A stretch of 64,000 nucleotides of DNA from positions 5,208,001 through 5,272,000 of the forward strand of contig JAILWY010000020.1 of assembly GCA_022113835.1 (NCBI GenBank). The letters are read 5' to 3'. A program made the position numbers and the translations under genes. Numbering within the stretch: position 1 is the first letter of the stretch; each line of letters opens with the position of its first letter. Positions 10,029 to 21,251 of this stretch are shown one piece after another. Below the pieces are notes generated by a model. That model saw only the letters and a program-made list of their open reading frames with translations, ran no database searches and was not told where the DNA came from. The stretch comes from Atopsyche davidsoni (Eukaryota > Arthropoda > Insecta > Trichoptera > Hydrobiosidae).

Positions 10029-12134
10029 ATGTCGTGTGTGCCGTGCTACGTATTACTGCATGATGTCTCTAAGAGTTATCTTAAAGCGGACGCTCATGTC
10101 AAGCAGGAAGTCGCTGATCCTGATGAAGGCGGCGAGTCTGCCATTAGTGAGATATTCTCCGGGAAGTGCGAGGAATCGCCAGCTGAGGCGTCCTTCCCCG
10201 GCGCCTCGCTGTATGAGGAGGTCGAAGTAAAGGAATTCGACATCGAGAGAGCTTTGCTGGAACACAGCGCAAGAGCTGCCTCTTCAGATTCTGGGCTGTT
10301 TGATATCAAAATTGAAGAATTCGATGTCGAAAGAGCATTGCTGGAGCATGAAAGGGCGCTCTCTCGTGCAGCTGTCGGGCGTGAGCAGGTAATATGCCGA
10401 TCTCTGTACCTCACCCCTAACAAGTAGTCAGTTTAAAATAATGGTTTAAATCAGAGGTGTCAAGCTCAATTTTGCAGAGGGCCATGTGTTAATTTAGAAT
10501 GTGTAGGCGGGCCAGATTCAAATAAAAAAAATGTTCTGAATTATTATAACATTTAATTTATTCAATTATATAGTATATAATATACGGTTGTTAAAAATCA
10601 TACCAAAGTTATAAAATAGGGTAATTATTTTGAGCTCGAGAAAGAGCCAGTTAAGTCTAATAGCTCTTAAAACACGATTCTTCATTCTGTGACACATTGC
10701 GACGGCTCGAGGGCCGGATGCGGCCCGCGGGCCGTATCTTTGGCATGACCGGCTTAAATAGTCAACAGCCACCTGCACAAATTGAGTTTTGGCACGTCTA
10801 CTCTGGTACTTGTGTTTCGTGCTATGTAAATGCTTTGTGGGTTTATTGCTAGTGAATCTTGGGTGTTCTTCTCATCTTATCATCTGAGAAATTCCATCAT
10901 CTTCCATATTGAGTGCAGCCCTAACCTCTGCTTTGTCATGTGTCGTTTTTAATTTTGTAAATATTTTTTTCCCTTCCTTAACCTTCAGATGGGCTGAAAT
11001 GTAAATATGAAATGCATTATTAAACCATTAAATTACCATTTAAAACATGCCATAATTAATATTTCCAAAAAGATGACTCGGTTTGATAATTTCACCATGT
11101 TATCGATGTCAAAAATATTGATTACTTAAAAAGATGGTTATTAAATAATTGGAGCAATTCGTAAATGGCGATGAATTTCTACTCATAATTTTATCAAACA
11201 CGAGTGACAGTGTGTCATTGTGTTTTGACCACGTCTAAAATACTTTATCTATAACATTAAGTTGTGTTTATGTGTTATTAGTATTATTCGTAAAAACGGT
11301 TTTCAAGGTACCGACTTGCCTGGAAGTTGTGTGTATGTTACAATTTTGCATTGTATCTATCATAAGTGACTAATGCTTTAAAACAAATTTTAACAATATT
11401 CTTGTGTGTTTCAGGAGCAACTTCAATCACACGGTGCAGATTTGCAGAATAAAGCTCTTCAAATTCAGACTGGCGACTGTGAAAAATGTTCATACTCCTG
11501 TAACCACGAAAGTGCCTTGGGAAAAAACAATGTTATTCATACTGGAATGAAGCTATTTGCTTGCGATCATTGCTCATATACATGTAATCACAAGGGAAAT
11601 TTAAAAGTACACAAAGTCATTCATACCGACGAGAAGCTATTTGCTTGTGATCAATGCTCATATACATGTAATCACAAGGGAAATTTCAAAGTACACAAAC
11701 TCATTCATACCGGCGAGAAGCTATTTGCTTGTGATCAATGCTCATATTCATGTTATCGGGCGTCAAATTTAAAAGAACACAAACTCATACATACCGGCGA
11801 GAAGCCATTTACTTGTGATCAATGTTCGTATTCGTGTAAATGTAGAAAAACTTTAAAACTACACAAACTCGTACATACCGGCGAGAAGCCATTTGCTTGT
11901 GATCAATGCTCGTTTTCATCTAAATGGACGACGAGTTTAAAACTACACAAACGCATACATACCGGTGAGAAGCCATTTGCTTGTGATCAATGCTCGTATT
12001 CATGTGTAACAAAGACGTCCTTAGTGACCCACAAACTCAAACATACCGGTGAGGATCTATTTCAATGTGATCAATGCTCATATTCATGTAAACACAAGCA
12101 TTCTCTAATAAGACACATAAATCAACATACTTAG
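10029..12134 (+). CDS. C2H2 zinc-finger protein, gene 2 (exons 10029..10388 and 11415..12134)
   Basis: This is the shortest of the two-exon copies, at about 359 residues: 120 from exon 1 (short form) and 239 from exon 2. The splice junction matches the other copies (CAG|GTAATA, TTTCAG|GAGCAA, phase 0). Exon 2 has eight fingers. The first is degenerate: the phrase before it has lost four codons relative to gene 3, and its first zinc-ligand His is Asn. The last three fingers (KWTTSL, VTKTSL, KHKHSL helices) match the end of gene 3, so an internal loss of fingers from a longer array is likely. The acidic N-terminus keeps VKQE and IKIE. It is predicted to be nuclear and DNA-binding, with no known target. 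Confidence 0.75.
10452..10751. mobile_element. hAT-A MITE in the intron of gene 2
   Basis: The 300-bp element is flanked by GTTTAAAT and GCTTAAAT (8-bp TSD). Its termini CAGAGGTGTCAA and TTTGGCATGACCG form an imperfect inverted repeat, and GC-rich GGCCCGCGGGCC lies near the right end. Unit 1 has the empty site GCTTAAGT at 2912-2919. Copies are in the introns of genes 3, 4, 5 and 6. Confidence 0.7.
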
Positions 12135-15085
12135 ATGTATTTTCAAATTAAATTGTTTTATTTTCCGATATTTTCACGGTATTTTTACAATTAGAGTGTA
12201 TTCTGTCTCTTGCTACCCTTACCTAGAACCCTAAGATCGGTGACAACTATGACGCCTACAATATAATTTGTTAATTACTACCCATTATAATCATTTAGGA
12301 GTAAAGTCCTTGTTTGCTTAAACAATGGGTTCCCTACCATTTATTGACAACCGCCCCCTTGACAAGAAAAAAAACGCCCCTCTTGAACGCCTCAAAATAA
12401 TATACATATTTTTTTATTTTTTATATTGCATTGCAAAATGTCTGCTATTTAGAAAATACTTTACCGATTCCCTTTTTGCCAATATTTATTTTAACTGTGA
12501 AATATGAAAATATCATTTTGTTGACATCTTGATCTGCCAACATGTGACGATAATGTTCAGTACGAATACAGTGCACTATAAGTGCTATGTGTGAGTCTAT
12601 CATGCGACATCGTGGATACAATACCGGGTTTTTATTCCTCACCTCACTTGAAATGAAAAACCTTGAATATACTTTTTAAATTATAACTTTTCTTAATCGA
12701 TTTTAATCAGAGGCTATCAAAGAATAATTGAGGAATAAGATTTGCCCATAACTCTGCTCATGCTCCACTCATCTGAAAACAATTACGAAAGATGTGGCTT
12801 GCGGGTGTAGCGGTCAATGCACTTGCATCGAGCTACATTGCTTCAGTCAACATCGCCACACGCACCGAGCTGACTACTTGGCTTGTAACAATAACTTGCA
12901 TATGATAAGGGCTCCCGGCGTGTCAAGCGAGAAAGATTCACTTCGACGCACAAAAGAACCAGAGACCCGTGTTCTTTTTTATCATTAATAATAATTTATA
13001 AAGTGAACACGTAAATAGTTTTTTTGTAACAGTGAAGATGTCGTGTTTTTTGCCAATAAAACAGTATTTGCGGGAAGTTTTGCTTTTCTGCTTTAACTTG
13101 AATAAAAAATTGCAATTCTTCGGGAGGTCTATGGGAAACATGCACCATCGAAAACTTCCTGTGAAAATTGGTTTTTAAACGCTTCGGAAGTGGCAATTTT
13201 GACACTGAGGACGCTGATCTGTAAGCATTATCGGATGAAGATGATTCGCAAACACAACATAACTTGTGGTGGCATTAAACGTGTCCCGCCTAGGTATTTT
13301 TAATCGTTCATGAACCATGAGAATTAAAATTCTAATGGAAGGAAAATGGGTGCTGCTTGAGTTGACTGAATTTTGCTTTTGCGGCACGAATGAAAGAGTT
13401 TTCTGTATCGAATTATTACTTTTGATTGATAAATGTTTGTTGAAATGTGTTTTAAAAACATAAATTACCCTTAGGCTCACAGAAGATCTCGTCAATGCAG
13501 AAATATTCTATTTCTGGCTATCTAAAAACACATAGCTAATGCGTCATGCCAAAATTTATGTACTTTTAACAAAAATATTGTTTTATAAAAACTCAAAATC
13601 AATTTTTACCATTAGTTAAATTTTTTATCAAAATGAAATAATAATTATTTTTTGGTAGGACTTTTATTACGTTTGCAATATGAGTGAGGTATCAAATATA
13701 TAACATAGGCAATTGAGTGTTTTAAATCGATAAACACGATTTCATGGTGAAAGTAAAAAGTGAGAAGAGCAGTTGAGAAGGAAATGCATTCATAATGTTG
13801 GAAGTATCGTCAATCAAGTCTACGGAGTCTGTTATTATTTTATGTACTTGTTATGTATGAATTTTTGATTTAAATGAAATAAAAAGATTAAATACATTTT
13901 GAATGATAAACCTTGTTACATATTTAACAAATTTGGATCCAATCCCATTGAATTTGTATGAATAAAATTTACATAAACCAAAATATCGGAAAATAAATCA
14001 ATTTAATTTGAAAATACATCTAAGTATGTTGATGTATGTGTCATATAAGGAATAAATTATCCTGTATGAATTATACGGCTTTTCGCTTAGCGGCCAAGTC
14101 TCGTGGAACGTATCTAGGCCGTAAAGCGAGGTATGGGTGTATGTATTTTCAAACTAAATTGTTTTATTTTCCGATATTTTGGTTTATGTAAATTTTATTT
14201 TACATTGATTCGCCCTAAAACTGTAATTTCTTATAATTGAATAAAACATTTAAAAATATAATGTCAATGGTTTCTGTTATCTCTACATCCATTTACTGAT
14301 TCTTTGACTGGGAAGTAAGCTGTTTTGGAGATCTCGGTAAGATTCATGGTTTGATGTCAAGAGTAGAGTGTATTCTGTCTCTTACTACCCTTACCTAGAA
14401 CCTTTTGATCGGTGAAAACAATGATGCCTACAAATATCTGCTTATGATTGATTCTGGCTTCTGGTGGGCTGTTATTCTTTAAATTATGGAATCACCAATG
14501 AGGTCAAAAGATATTGTTCTATTCTGTTTCTTGTTGTCCTTTATATGTGAATTTTCTCATGAGGCATGAGCTTAGTATTTTTAGATAACCTGAAATAGAA
14601 TATTTCTGCAGTAGTGAGATGTTCTGTTAGCCTAAGGGTAATTTATGTTTATAAAACATAATCTAATGTACTGAGTCTTTATGATATTGGTTTATAAAAA
14701 CTCAAAATCAATATTCACCATGAGTTTAATTTTTGATCTAAATGAAATAATAATTATTTTTTGGAAGGACTTTTATAACGTACTATCTCATGCAATATGA
14801 GCGTGGGTTTAAATACATGACATAGGTAATTGAGTGTTTAAAATCAATAAACACGATTTCACGGTGAAAGTAAATAGTGGGGAGAGCAGTTGAAAAGGAA
14901 ATGCATTCATAATGCTGGAAGTATCGTCAATCAAGTCATTCTGATTGAAGACACTACCAGCTATTAAGGAAAAAAAATTAAATAAATGTAACTGTTCAAA
15001 AAGGTAAGATGTATTTATATATATATCTATGTTATGGATCAGTCAATCAGATGCGTATTTATTACCCATTACGGGCTTATTATAT
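12135..15085. repeat. 3' flank of gene 2, duplicated blocks
   Basis: It contains a diverged copy of the 1.2-kb flank block (about 12430-13100) with the 37-codon frame at 12792-12905. Next come flank phrases repeated in every unit (for example the block from 13650), and the inverted gene-end copy with Tigger terminus (13965-14155). A second, more diverged copy of the same flank starts near 14760. No convincing gene is seen. Confidence 0.5.
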
Positions 15086-15273
15086 TTACTAATATGATTA
15101 GGCACATTAGTTCATATATAGAAGATGATTTAAAGAAACTCTCAGAAAAATATCATCGTGATTTGTGTGGGATATTGATTGTGTGATCCCACACAAATCA
15201 CGATGATATTTTTCTGAGAGTTTCTTTAAATCATCTTCTATATATGAACTAATGTGCCTAATCATATTAGTAA
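15086..15273. repeat. Perfect hairpin, 88-bp stem and 12-nt loop
   Basis: Bases 15086-15173 are the exact reverse complement of 15186-15273, separated by 12 nt. The arms are related to the flank of the tRNA-like repeat: they share the phrases for a T-arm (TTGTGTGGGAT) and the CTCAGAAAAATATCATCGTG stretch. A transcript would fold into a fully paired 88-bp stem. No coding function is seen. Confidence 0.85.
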
Positions 15274-16639
15274 GTATTTATATATATTATTTTTTTATAA
15301 TGCATTGCAAAAAGTCTGCTATTTAGAAAATACTTTTCCGCTTCCCTTTTTGTCAATATATATTTAAATTGTGAAATATGAAAATATCATTTTGTTGACA
15401 TTTTGATCTGCCAACATGTGACGATGATGTTCAGTACGAATACAGTGCAGTACGAGTGCTATGTGTGAGTCTATCTTGCGACATCATGGATACAACACCG
15501 GTTTTTATTCTTAATTTCACTGGAAATGAAAGACCTTGAATATACTTTTTATATTATAACTTTTCGTAATTGATATTAATCAGAGGCTAACAAAGAATTA
15601 ATGAGGAATAAGGTTTGCTTATAACTCTGGTCATGCTCTACTCATCCGAAATCAATTACGGAAGATGTGGCTTGTGGGTGTAGCGGTCGATGCACTTGCA
15701 TCGTGCTACATTGCATCAGGCAACATCGCCACACGCACCGAGCTGACTACTTGGCTTGTAACAATAACATGCATATGATAAGGGCTCCCGGCGTGTCAAG
15801 CGAGAGAGACTCACTTTGACGCACAAAAGAACCAGTGACCCGTGTACTTGTTTATCATAATAATAATTAATAAAGTGAACATGTTAATAGTTTCATTGAC
15901 CTTCTGATTTCGAACCACACCTGAATCCTGCAACCAATATTCTACACCACGATTCACCAGGACACACCACATTAAATACTTCTGCGAAATGGGCACATAT
16001 TTAAATTTATTTGCAGCACAATAATCTTTTCCTTCTATAATAATGTTCTATGGTCTTACTATTCAATGATTATTTATATATATATATATATATATATTTA
16101 AGGATTTTAATGGAAATCTTCCAGGGAGTTTTGGTTTCCTGACTGTTCATGCCTTTAATGTGTTTTTGGAAAAGATTTTATAGAAAACAAATGCTTTTAA
16201 ATTTGTGAAAACTGATTAATTAAAGTGGTAGCTTGGGATGCAGCAGCAGTTCATTTAAATTGGGGTAATCCTAAAGCGTATTTATCTGTAAAAAGAGTTT
16301 ATGCGCGTTGTTAGTTTAAATAAATTCTCACCAATTTATCAATACCAACGAGAATGGTTGGCGAAACCGATATTTGCATTTGGTTAGTGAAATTAAAAAA
16401 AAAATAAAAACACCGCTTTTTTTGTGCGTTATAAAGATCCAATGTATTTAAATCAATGTAACTTCAATGTAAGACGGAAAAAATTACAAAATGTTTGATA
16501 ATATCACAAAATTATTTAAGTATTTTTTCACATTGCAATGATGTTATTTGAAGAGAGAGCGTCTAGTCTATGGTCCACGCCATTGCTCTGTCACCATCCG
16601 TAAAATATAACATCGCGGCCGTCGGCTCTACTCAACAGA
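15274..16639. repeat. Duplicated 5' flank of unit 3
   Basis: This is a near-identical copy of the block at 1180-2417. It includes the 37-codon frame at 15665-15778, a TA microsatellite at about 16075-16097, and the empty hAT-B site at 16561-16568. It ends in the 5' UTR-like sequence before gene 3. Confidence 0.6.
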
Positions 16640-19600
16640 ATGTCGTGTGTGCCGTGCTACGTATTACTGCATGATGTCTCTAAGAGTTATCTTAAAGCGG
16701 ACGCTCATGTGAAGCAGGAAGTCGCTGATCCTGATGAAGGCGGCGAGTCTGCCATTAGTGAGATATTCTCCGGGAAGCGCGAGGTCCACGTAGAAGAGCT
16801 CGACGTCAGGAGGTCTCTGCCCAACAGAATATCGTTTACGCAGTGCTACGTTTTATTGAACGATATCTCTAAAAGTTGCCCCAAAGTGGACGCTCGTGCA
16901 AAGCACGACATCTCTGATCTTGAAGGCGGCGGCGAGTCTGCCATTAGCGAGATATTCTCCGGGAAGCGCGAGGAATCGCCAGCTGAGGCGTCCTTCCCCG
17001 GCGCCTCGCTGTATGAGGAGGTCGAAGTTAAGGAATTCGACATCGAGAGAGCTTTGCTGGAACACAGCGCAAGAGCTGCCTCTTCAGATTCTGGGCTGTT
17101 TGATATCAAAATTGAAGAATTCGATGTCGAAAGAGCATTGCTGGAGCATGAAAGGGCGCTGCCCCGAGCAGCTGTCGGGCATGAGCAGGTAATATGCCGA
17201 TCTCTGTACCTCACCCCTAACAAGTAGTCAGTTTAAAATAATGGTTTAAGTCAGAGGTGTCAAGCTCAATTTTGCAGAGGGCCATGTGTTATTTTAGAAT
17301 GTGTAGGCGGGCCAGATTCAAATAAAAAAAATGTTCTGAATTATTATAACATTTCATTTATTCAATTATATAGTATACTAGCGGATACCCGGCGCGTTCT
17401 ACTGCGCTAAATAAAGAAATAGAATACTTTTTTTATTTGATCGAAAAAAAAAAAAAAGGAAATTTTGTTTATTTATTAACTTTTTATCCTAATGCTAGTG
17501 GATATATTGAGTTTTTTCGGTAGGTGTGTAAACATAAAGTCTTTTCGGCGTTCCAACTCTAAACGCAACATAACAGGAATTTTGCGAAAAACAGGAATTT
17601 TCTATGTTCAAACCAGCAATACTTAGCGATTGGCCGTGAGCCTTGTTGATAGTTATCACAACAGCACAATTTAGGTGGATCTAAGTTGCAAATGAGCATC
17701 TATGGTGAACCAACTTTTAAAGTTAAGATATGTGGTGGCATTCCAGATGGTTCCAAAAAGTAAAAAAAAACTCTTTTGGATAGTTGACAGCTTGTTCCTC
17801 ATTTATAACTGTGTCAATCAATTTGTACTTGACACTTTACCGGGTGACACAATTACAATTGACCGTTTTCTAAATGAACAGCAAGATGTTAAACAGTTGG
17901 ATATCGTTCGTGAATACTGAAACCAAGAATTTGCCAGACAGCTTCATTACTGCTGATGTAACGACCCATCTGAAATTGAGTGATTTAATAGTTTCGATTT
18001 GAAAGCTCAAACACCGCCATATCACTGCCTTTGTTAACATATTTGTATATGTCCTTGCATATGAATTTCACGAAGTTGCAGTATTCCACATTGATATATG
18101 ATTGAAATGTTTTTTACAGTATTGGACTGTATGGAACAATCCATATGTTATCAATGTCAATATCGACGTTTCTTAATTTAATAGTGGTGGTGTATCCTCC
18201 ATCTTCTGGCTTTCGTAGACCAGTTTGAGTTTCATCGATCAAATCGCGTGGATATCTTTTCGTCCATTTGCCGTGAATCATGTTCTTACAAACAACGTCA
18301 AAAAGTATCAGATCTTCACGTTGATTCGGTTGTTCAGCAGATATAAGATCTATGTCGATTTGAATTGGAATAATTTTTTCAATAGATGAAACTTGTAATA
18401 CGAAATTTTCGTATAATAATTTTTTTCCCATATATAAACAGACAAACTCATTATGATAAAACACGTTGTGAATGACAGATAGTGATTTTGTTTTGAAAGT
18501 CCGTACGATCTGTCCGCGGGATCTTCACAATGTTCTTTTTTCAATTTTTTGCGAGGAACGATGTCCACTTTACAGATGTTGAAAATTTTTGTATGGAAAA
18601 TATCGAAAATCGACCTAATTCTGTTGTGTTTTTTTTTGTCGCGCCTGCAACGACAACTTCATACTAATATTTACAAACATCAATATCAGTATTTTTCGAT
18701 TGGCAGGCATGCAGGCTCCCAGCTTCAAGACATTTTCGCGTATATGCATTGCGCGAAAATGGCAGTTCCTATTATGAATTGGAAACTTTTGTATGGGATT
18801 TTTCTTAATTGAATAAACCAAATTTGATAATCAATTTTTATAATTTTAGTGGTCTAGATTACTCTCGGTATTTTTGGCTTTCAAATAAACACGGTGTGGG
18901 GCTCGTCGGTCGTATGGTTTCAAAGCCTATAACGGACTTACAAACATTTTTAGTGTTTTATATATATAGATAGAATAGATAATATACAGTTGTTAAAAAT
19001 CATACCAAAGTTATAAAATAGGGTAATTATTTTGAGCTCGAGAAAGAGCCAGTTAAGTCTAAAAGCTCTAAAAACACGATTCTTCATTCTGTGACACATT
19101 GCGACGGCTCGAGGGCCGGATGCGGCCCGCGGGCCGTATCTTTGGCATGACTGGCTTAAATAGTCAACAGCCACCTGCACAAATTGAGTTTTTGCACGTC
19201 TACTCTGGTACTTGTGTTTCGTGGTATGTAAATGGTTTGTGGGTTTATTGCTAGTGAATCTTGGGTGTTCTTCTCATCTTATCATCTGAGAAATTCCATC
19301 ATCTTTCATATTGAGTGCAGCCCTAACCTCTGCTTTGTCATGTTTTTAATTTGGTAAATATTTTTTTCCCTTCCTTAACCTTCAGATGGGCTGAAATGAA
19401 AATATGAAATGCATTATTAAACCATTAAATTACAATTTAAAACATGCCATAATTAATATTTCCAAAAAGATGACTCGGTTTGATGGTTATTAAATAATCG
19501 GAGCAATTCGTAAATGGGGATGAATTTCTACTCATAGTTTTATCAAACACGAGTTACAGTGTGTCATTGTGTTTTGACCACGTCTAAAATACTTTATATT

Positions 19601-21251
19601 TAACATTAAGTTGTGTTTATGTGTTATTAGTATTATTCGTAAAAACGGTTTTCAAGGTACCGACTTGCCTGGAAGTTGTGTGTATGTTACAATTTTGCAA
19701 TGTATCTATCATACGTGACTAATGGTTTAAAACAAATTTTAACAATATTCTTGTGTGTTTCAGGAGCAACTACAATCACACGGTGCAGATTTGCAGAATA
19801 AAGCTCTTCAAATTCAGACTGGCGATGCGATCTTTACCTGTGGAAAATGTTCATACTTCTGTAGCCACGAAAGTGCCTTGGCAAAGCACAATGTTATTCA
19901 TACCGGCGAGAAGCTATTTGCTTGTGATCAATGCTCGTATTCATGTAATCTGATGAAACGTTTAAGGAAACACAAACTCATACATACCGGCGAGAAGCCA
20001 TTTACTTGTGATCAATGCTCATATTCATGCAATCTAAAGGAAAGTTTAAAACTACACAAACTCATACATACCGGCGAGAAGCCATTTGCTTGTGATCAAT
20101 GCTCATATTCATGTTATGAGAAAACAAGGTTGAAACAACACAAACTCTTACATACCAACGAGAAACCATTTGCTTGTAATCTATGCTCCTATTCATGTAA
20201 TCTGAAGGGAAGTTTAAAACTACACAAACTCATACATACCGGCGAGAAACCATTTGCTTGTGATCAATGCTCATATACATGTATTCAGAAGGGAAATTTA
20301 AAAGTACACAAAGTCATTCATACCGGCGAGAAACCATTTGCTTGTGATCAATGCTCATATACATGTATTCAGAAGGGAAATTTAAAAGTACACAAAGTCA
20401 TTCATACCGGCGAGAAGCTATTTGCTTGTGATCAATGTTCGTGTTCATGTAAAAGGAGGATAAGTTTAAAACGACACAAACTCATACATACCGGCGAGAA
20501 GCCATTTGCTTGTGATCAATGCTCATATTCATGTAATCGGAAGACAGGTTTAAAAGAACACAAACTCATACATACCGGCGAGAAGCCATTTGCTTGTAAT
20601 CAATGTTCGTTTTCATGTAAATGGAGGCCAAGTTTAAAACTACACAAACTCATACATACCGGCGAGAAGCCATTTGGTTGTGATCAATGCTCATATGTAT
20701 GTTATATGAAGAAAAATTTAAAACGACACAAACTAATACATACCGGCGAGAAGCCATTTGCTTGTGATCAATGCTCATATTCATGTAATCGGAAGGAAGG
20801 TTTAAATGAACACAAACTCATACATACCGGCGAGAAGCCATTTGCTTGTGATCAATGTTCGTATTCGTGTAAATGTAGAAAAAGTTTAAAACTACACAAA
20901 CTCGTACATACCGGCGAGAAGCCATTTGCTTGTGATCAATGTTCGTTTTCATCTAAATGGACGACGAGTTTAAAATTACACAAACTCGTACATACCGGCG
21001 AGAAGCCATTTGCTTGTGATCAATGTTCGTTTTCATCTAAATGGACGACGAGTTTAAAACTACACAAACGCATACATACCGGTGAGAAGCCATTTGCTTG
21101 TGATCAATGCTCGTATTCATGTGTAACAAAGACGTCCTTAGTGACCCACAAACTCAAACATACCGGTGAGGATCTATTTCAATGTGATCAATGCTCATAT
21201 TCATGTAAACACAAGCATTCTCTAATAAGACACATACATCAACATACTTAG
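16640..21251 (+). CDS. C2H2 zinc-finger protein, gene 3 (exons 16640..17188 and 19764..21251)
   Basis: The product is about 678 residues: 183 from the long form of exon 1 and 495 from exon 2. The extra 63 residues in exon 1 are an internal duplication of the N-terminal segment: CYVLLHDVSKS is repeated as CYVLLNDISKS, and GESAISEIFSGK occurs twice. The second copy has lost the VKQE motif (AKHD). Exon 2 holds 17 fingers, all with both Cys and both His and TGEK-type linkers. Fingers 6/7 and 14/15 are near-identical adjacent pairs, a sign of recent unequal exchange. The terminal finger (KHKHSLIRHIHQHT, then stop) is intact. The intron is long because of an inserted hAT element that itself contains a Helitron. 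Nuclear, sequence-specific DNA binding is inferred from the finger family. Confidence 0.8.
17252..19153. mobile_element. hAT-A MITE in the intron of gene 3, interrupted by a Helitron
   Basis: The ends match the 300-bp element in gene 2 (CAGAGGTGTCAA at left, GGCATGACTG at right), with an 8-bp duplication GTTTAAGT / GCTTAAAT. The middle is split by 1.6 kb of Helitron sequence (17378-18979), giving a clear nested order: hAT first, Helitron later. Confidence 0.75.
17378..18979 (-). mobile_element. Helitron deletion derivative, minus strand
   Basis: Read on the minus strand, it begins TCTATTCTATC, ends CTAG after a short GC-rich stem sequence, and sits between A and T. These are the Helitron hallmarks: 5' TC, 3' CTRR, AT target, no target duplication. 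The uninterrupted MITE in gene 2 gives the empty site. Coding relics are present: KNMIHGKWTKRYPRDLIDETQTG (split here over motif NMIHG and TKRYPRDL), typical of the Helitron helitron-like N-terminal/Rep region (18464 to 18114), and near 17520-17640 phrases such as TPKRLYVYTPTEKTQYI, typical of the helicase C-terminus. Most of the Rep/helicase protein is missing. Confidence 0.8.

Noticed and set aside
10094..10423. Minus-strand Ser-rich open frame opposite exon 1 (also 16846, 27350, 40745, 47648)
   Set aside because: Antisense of the conserved acidic exon; the plus strand has the splice donor, matched phase and link to the finger exon.
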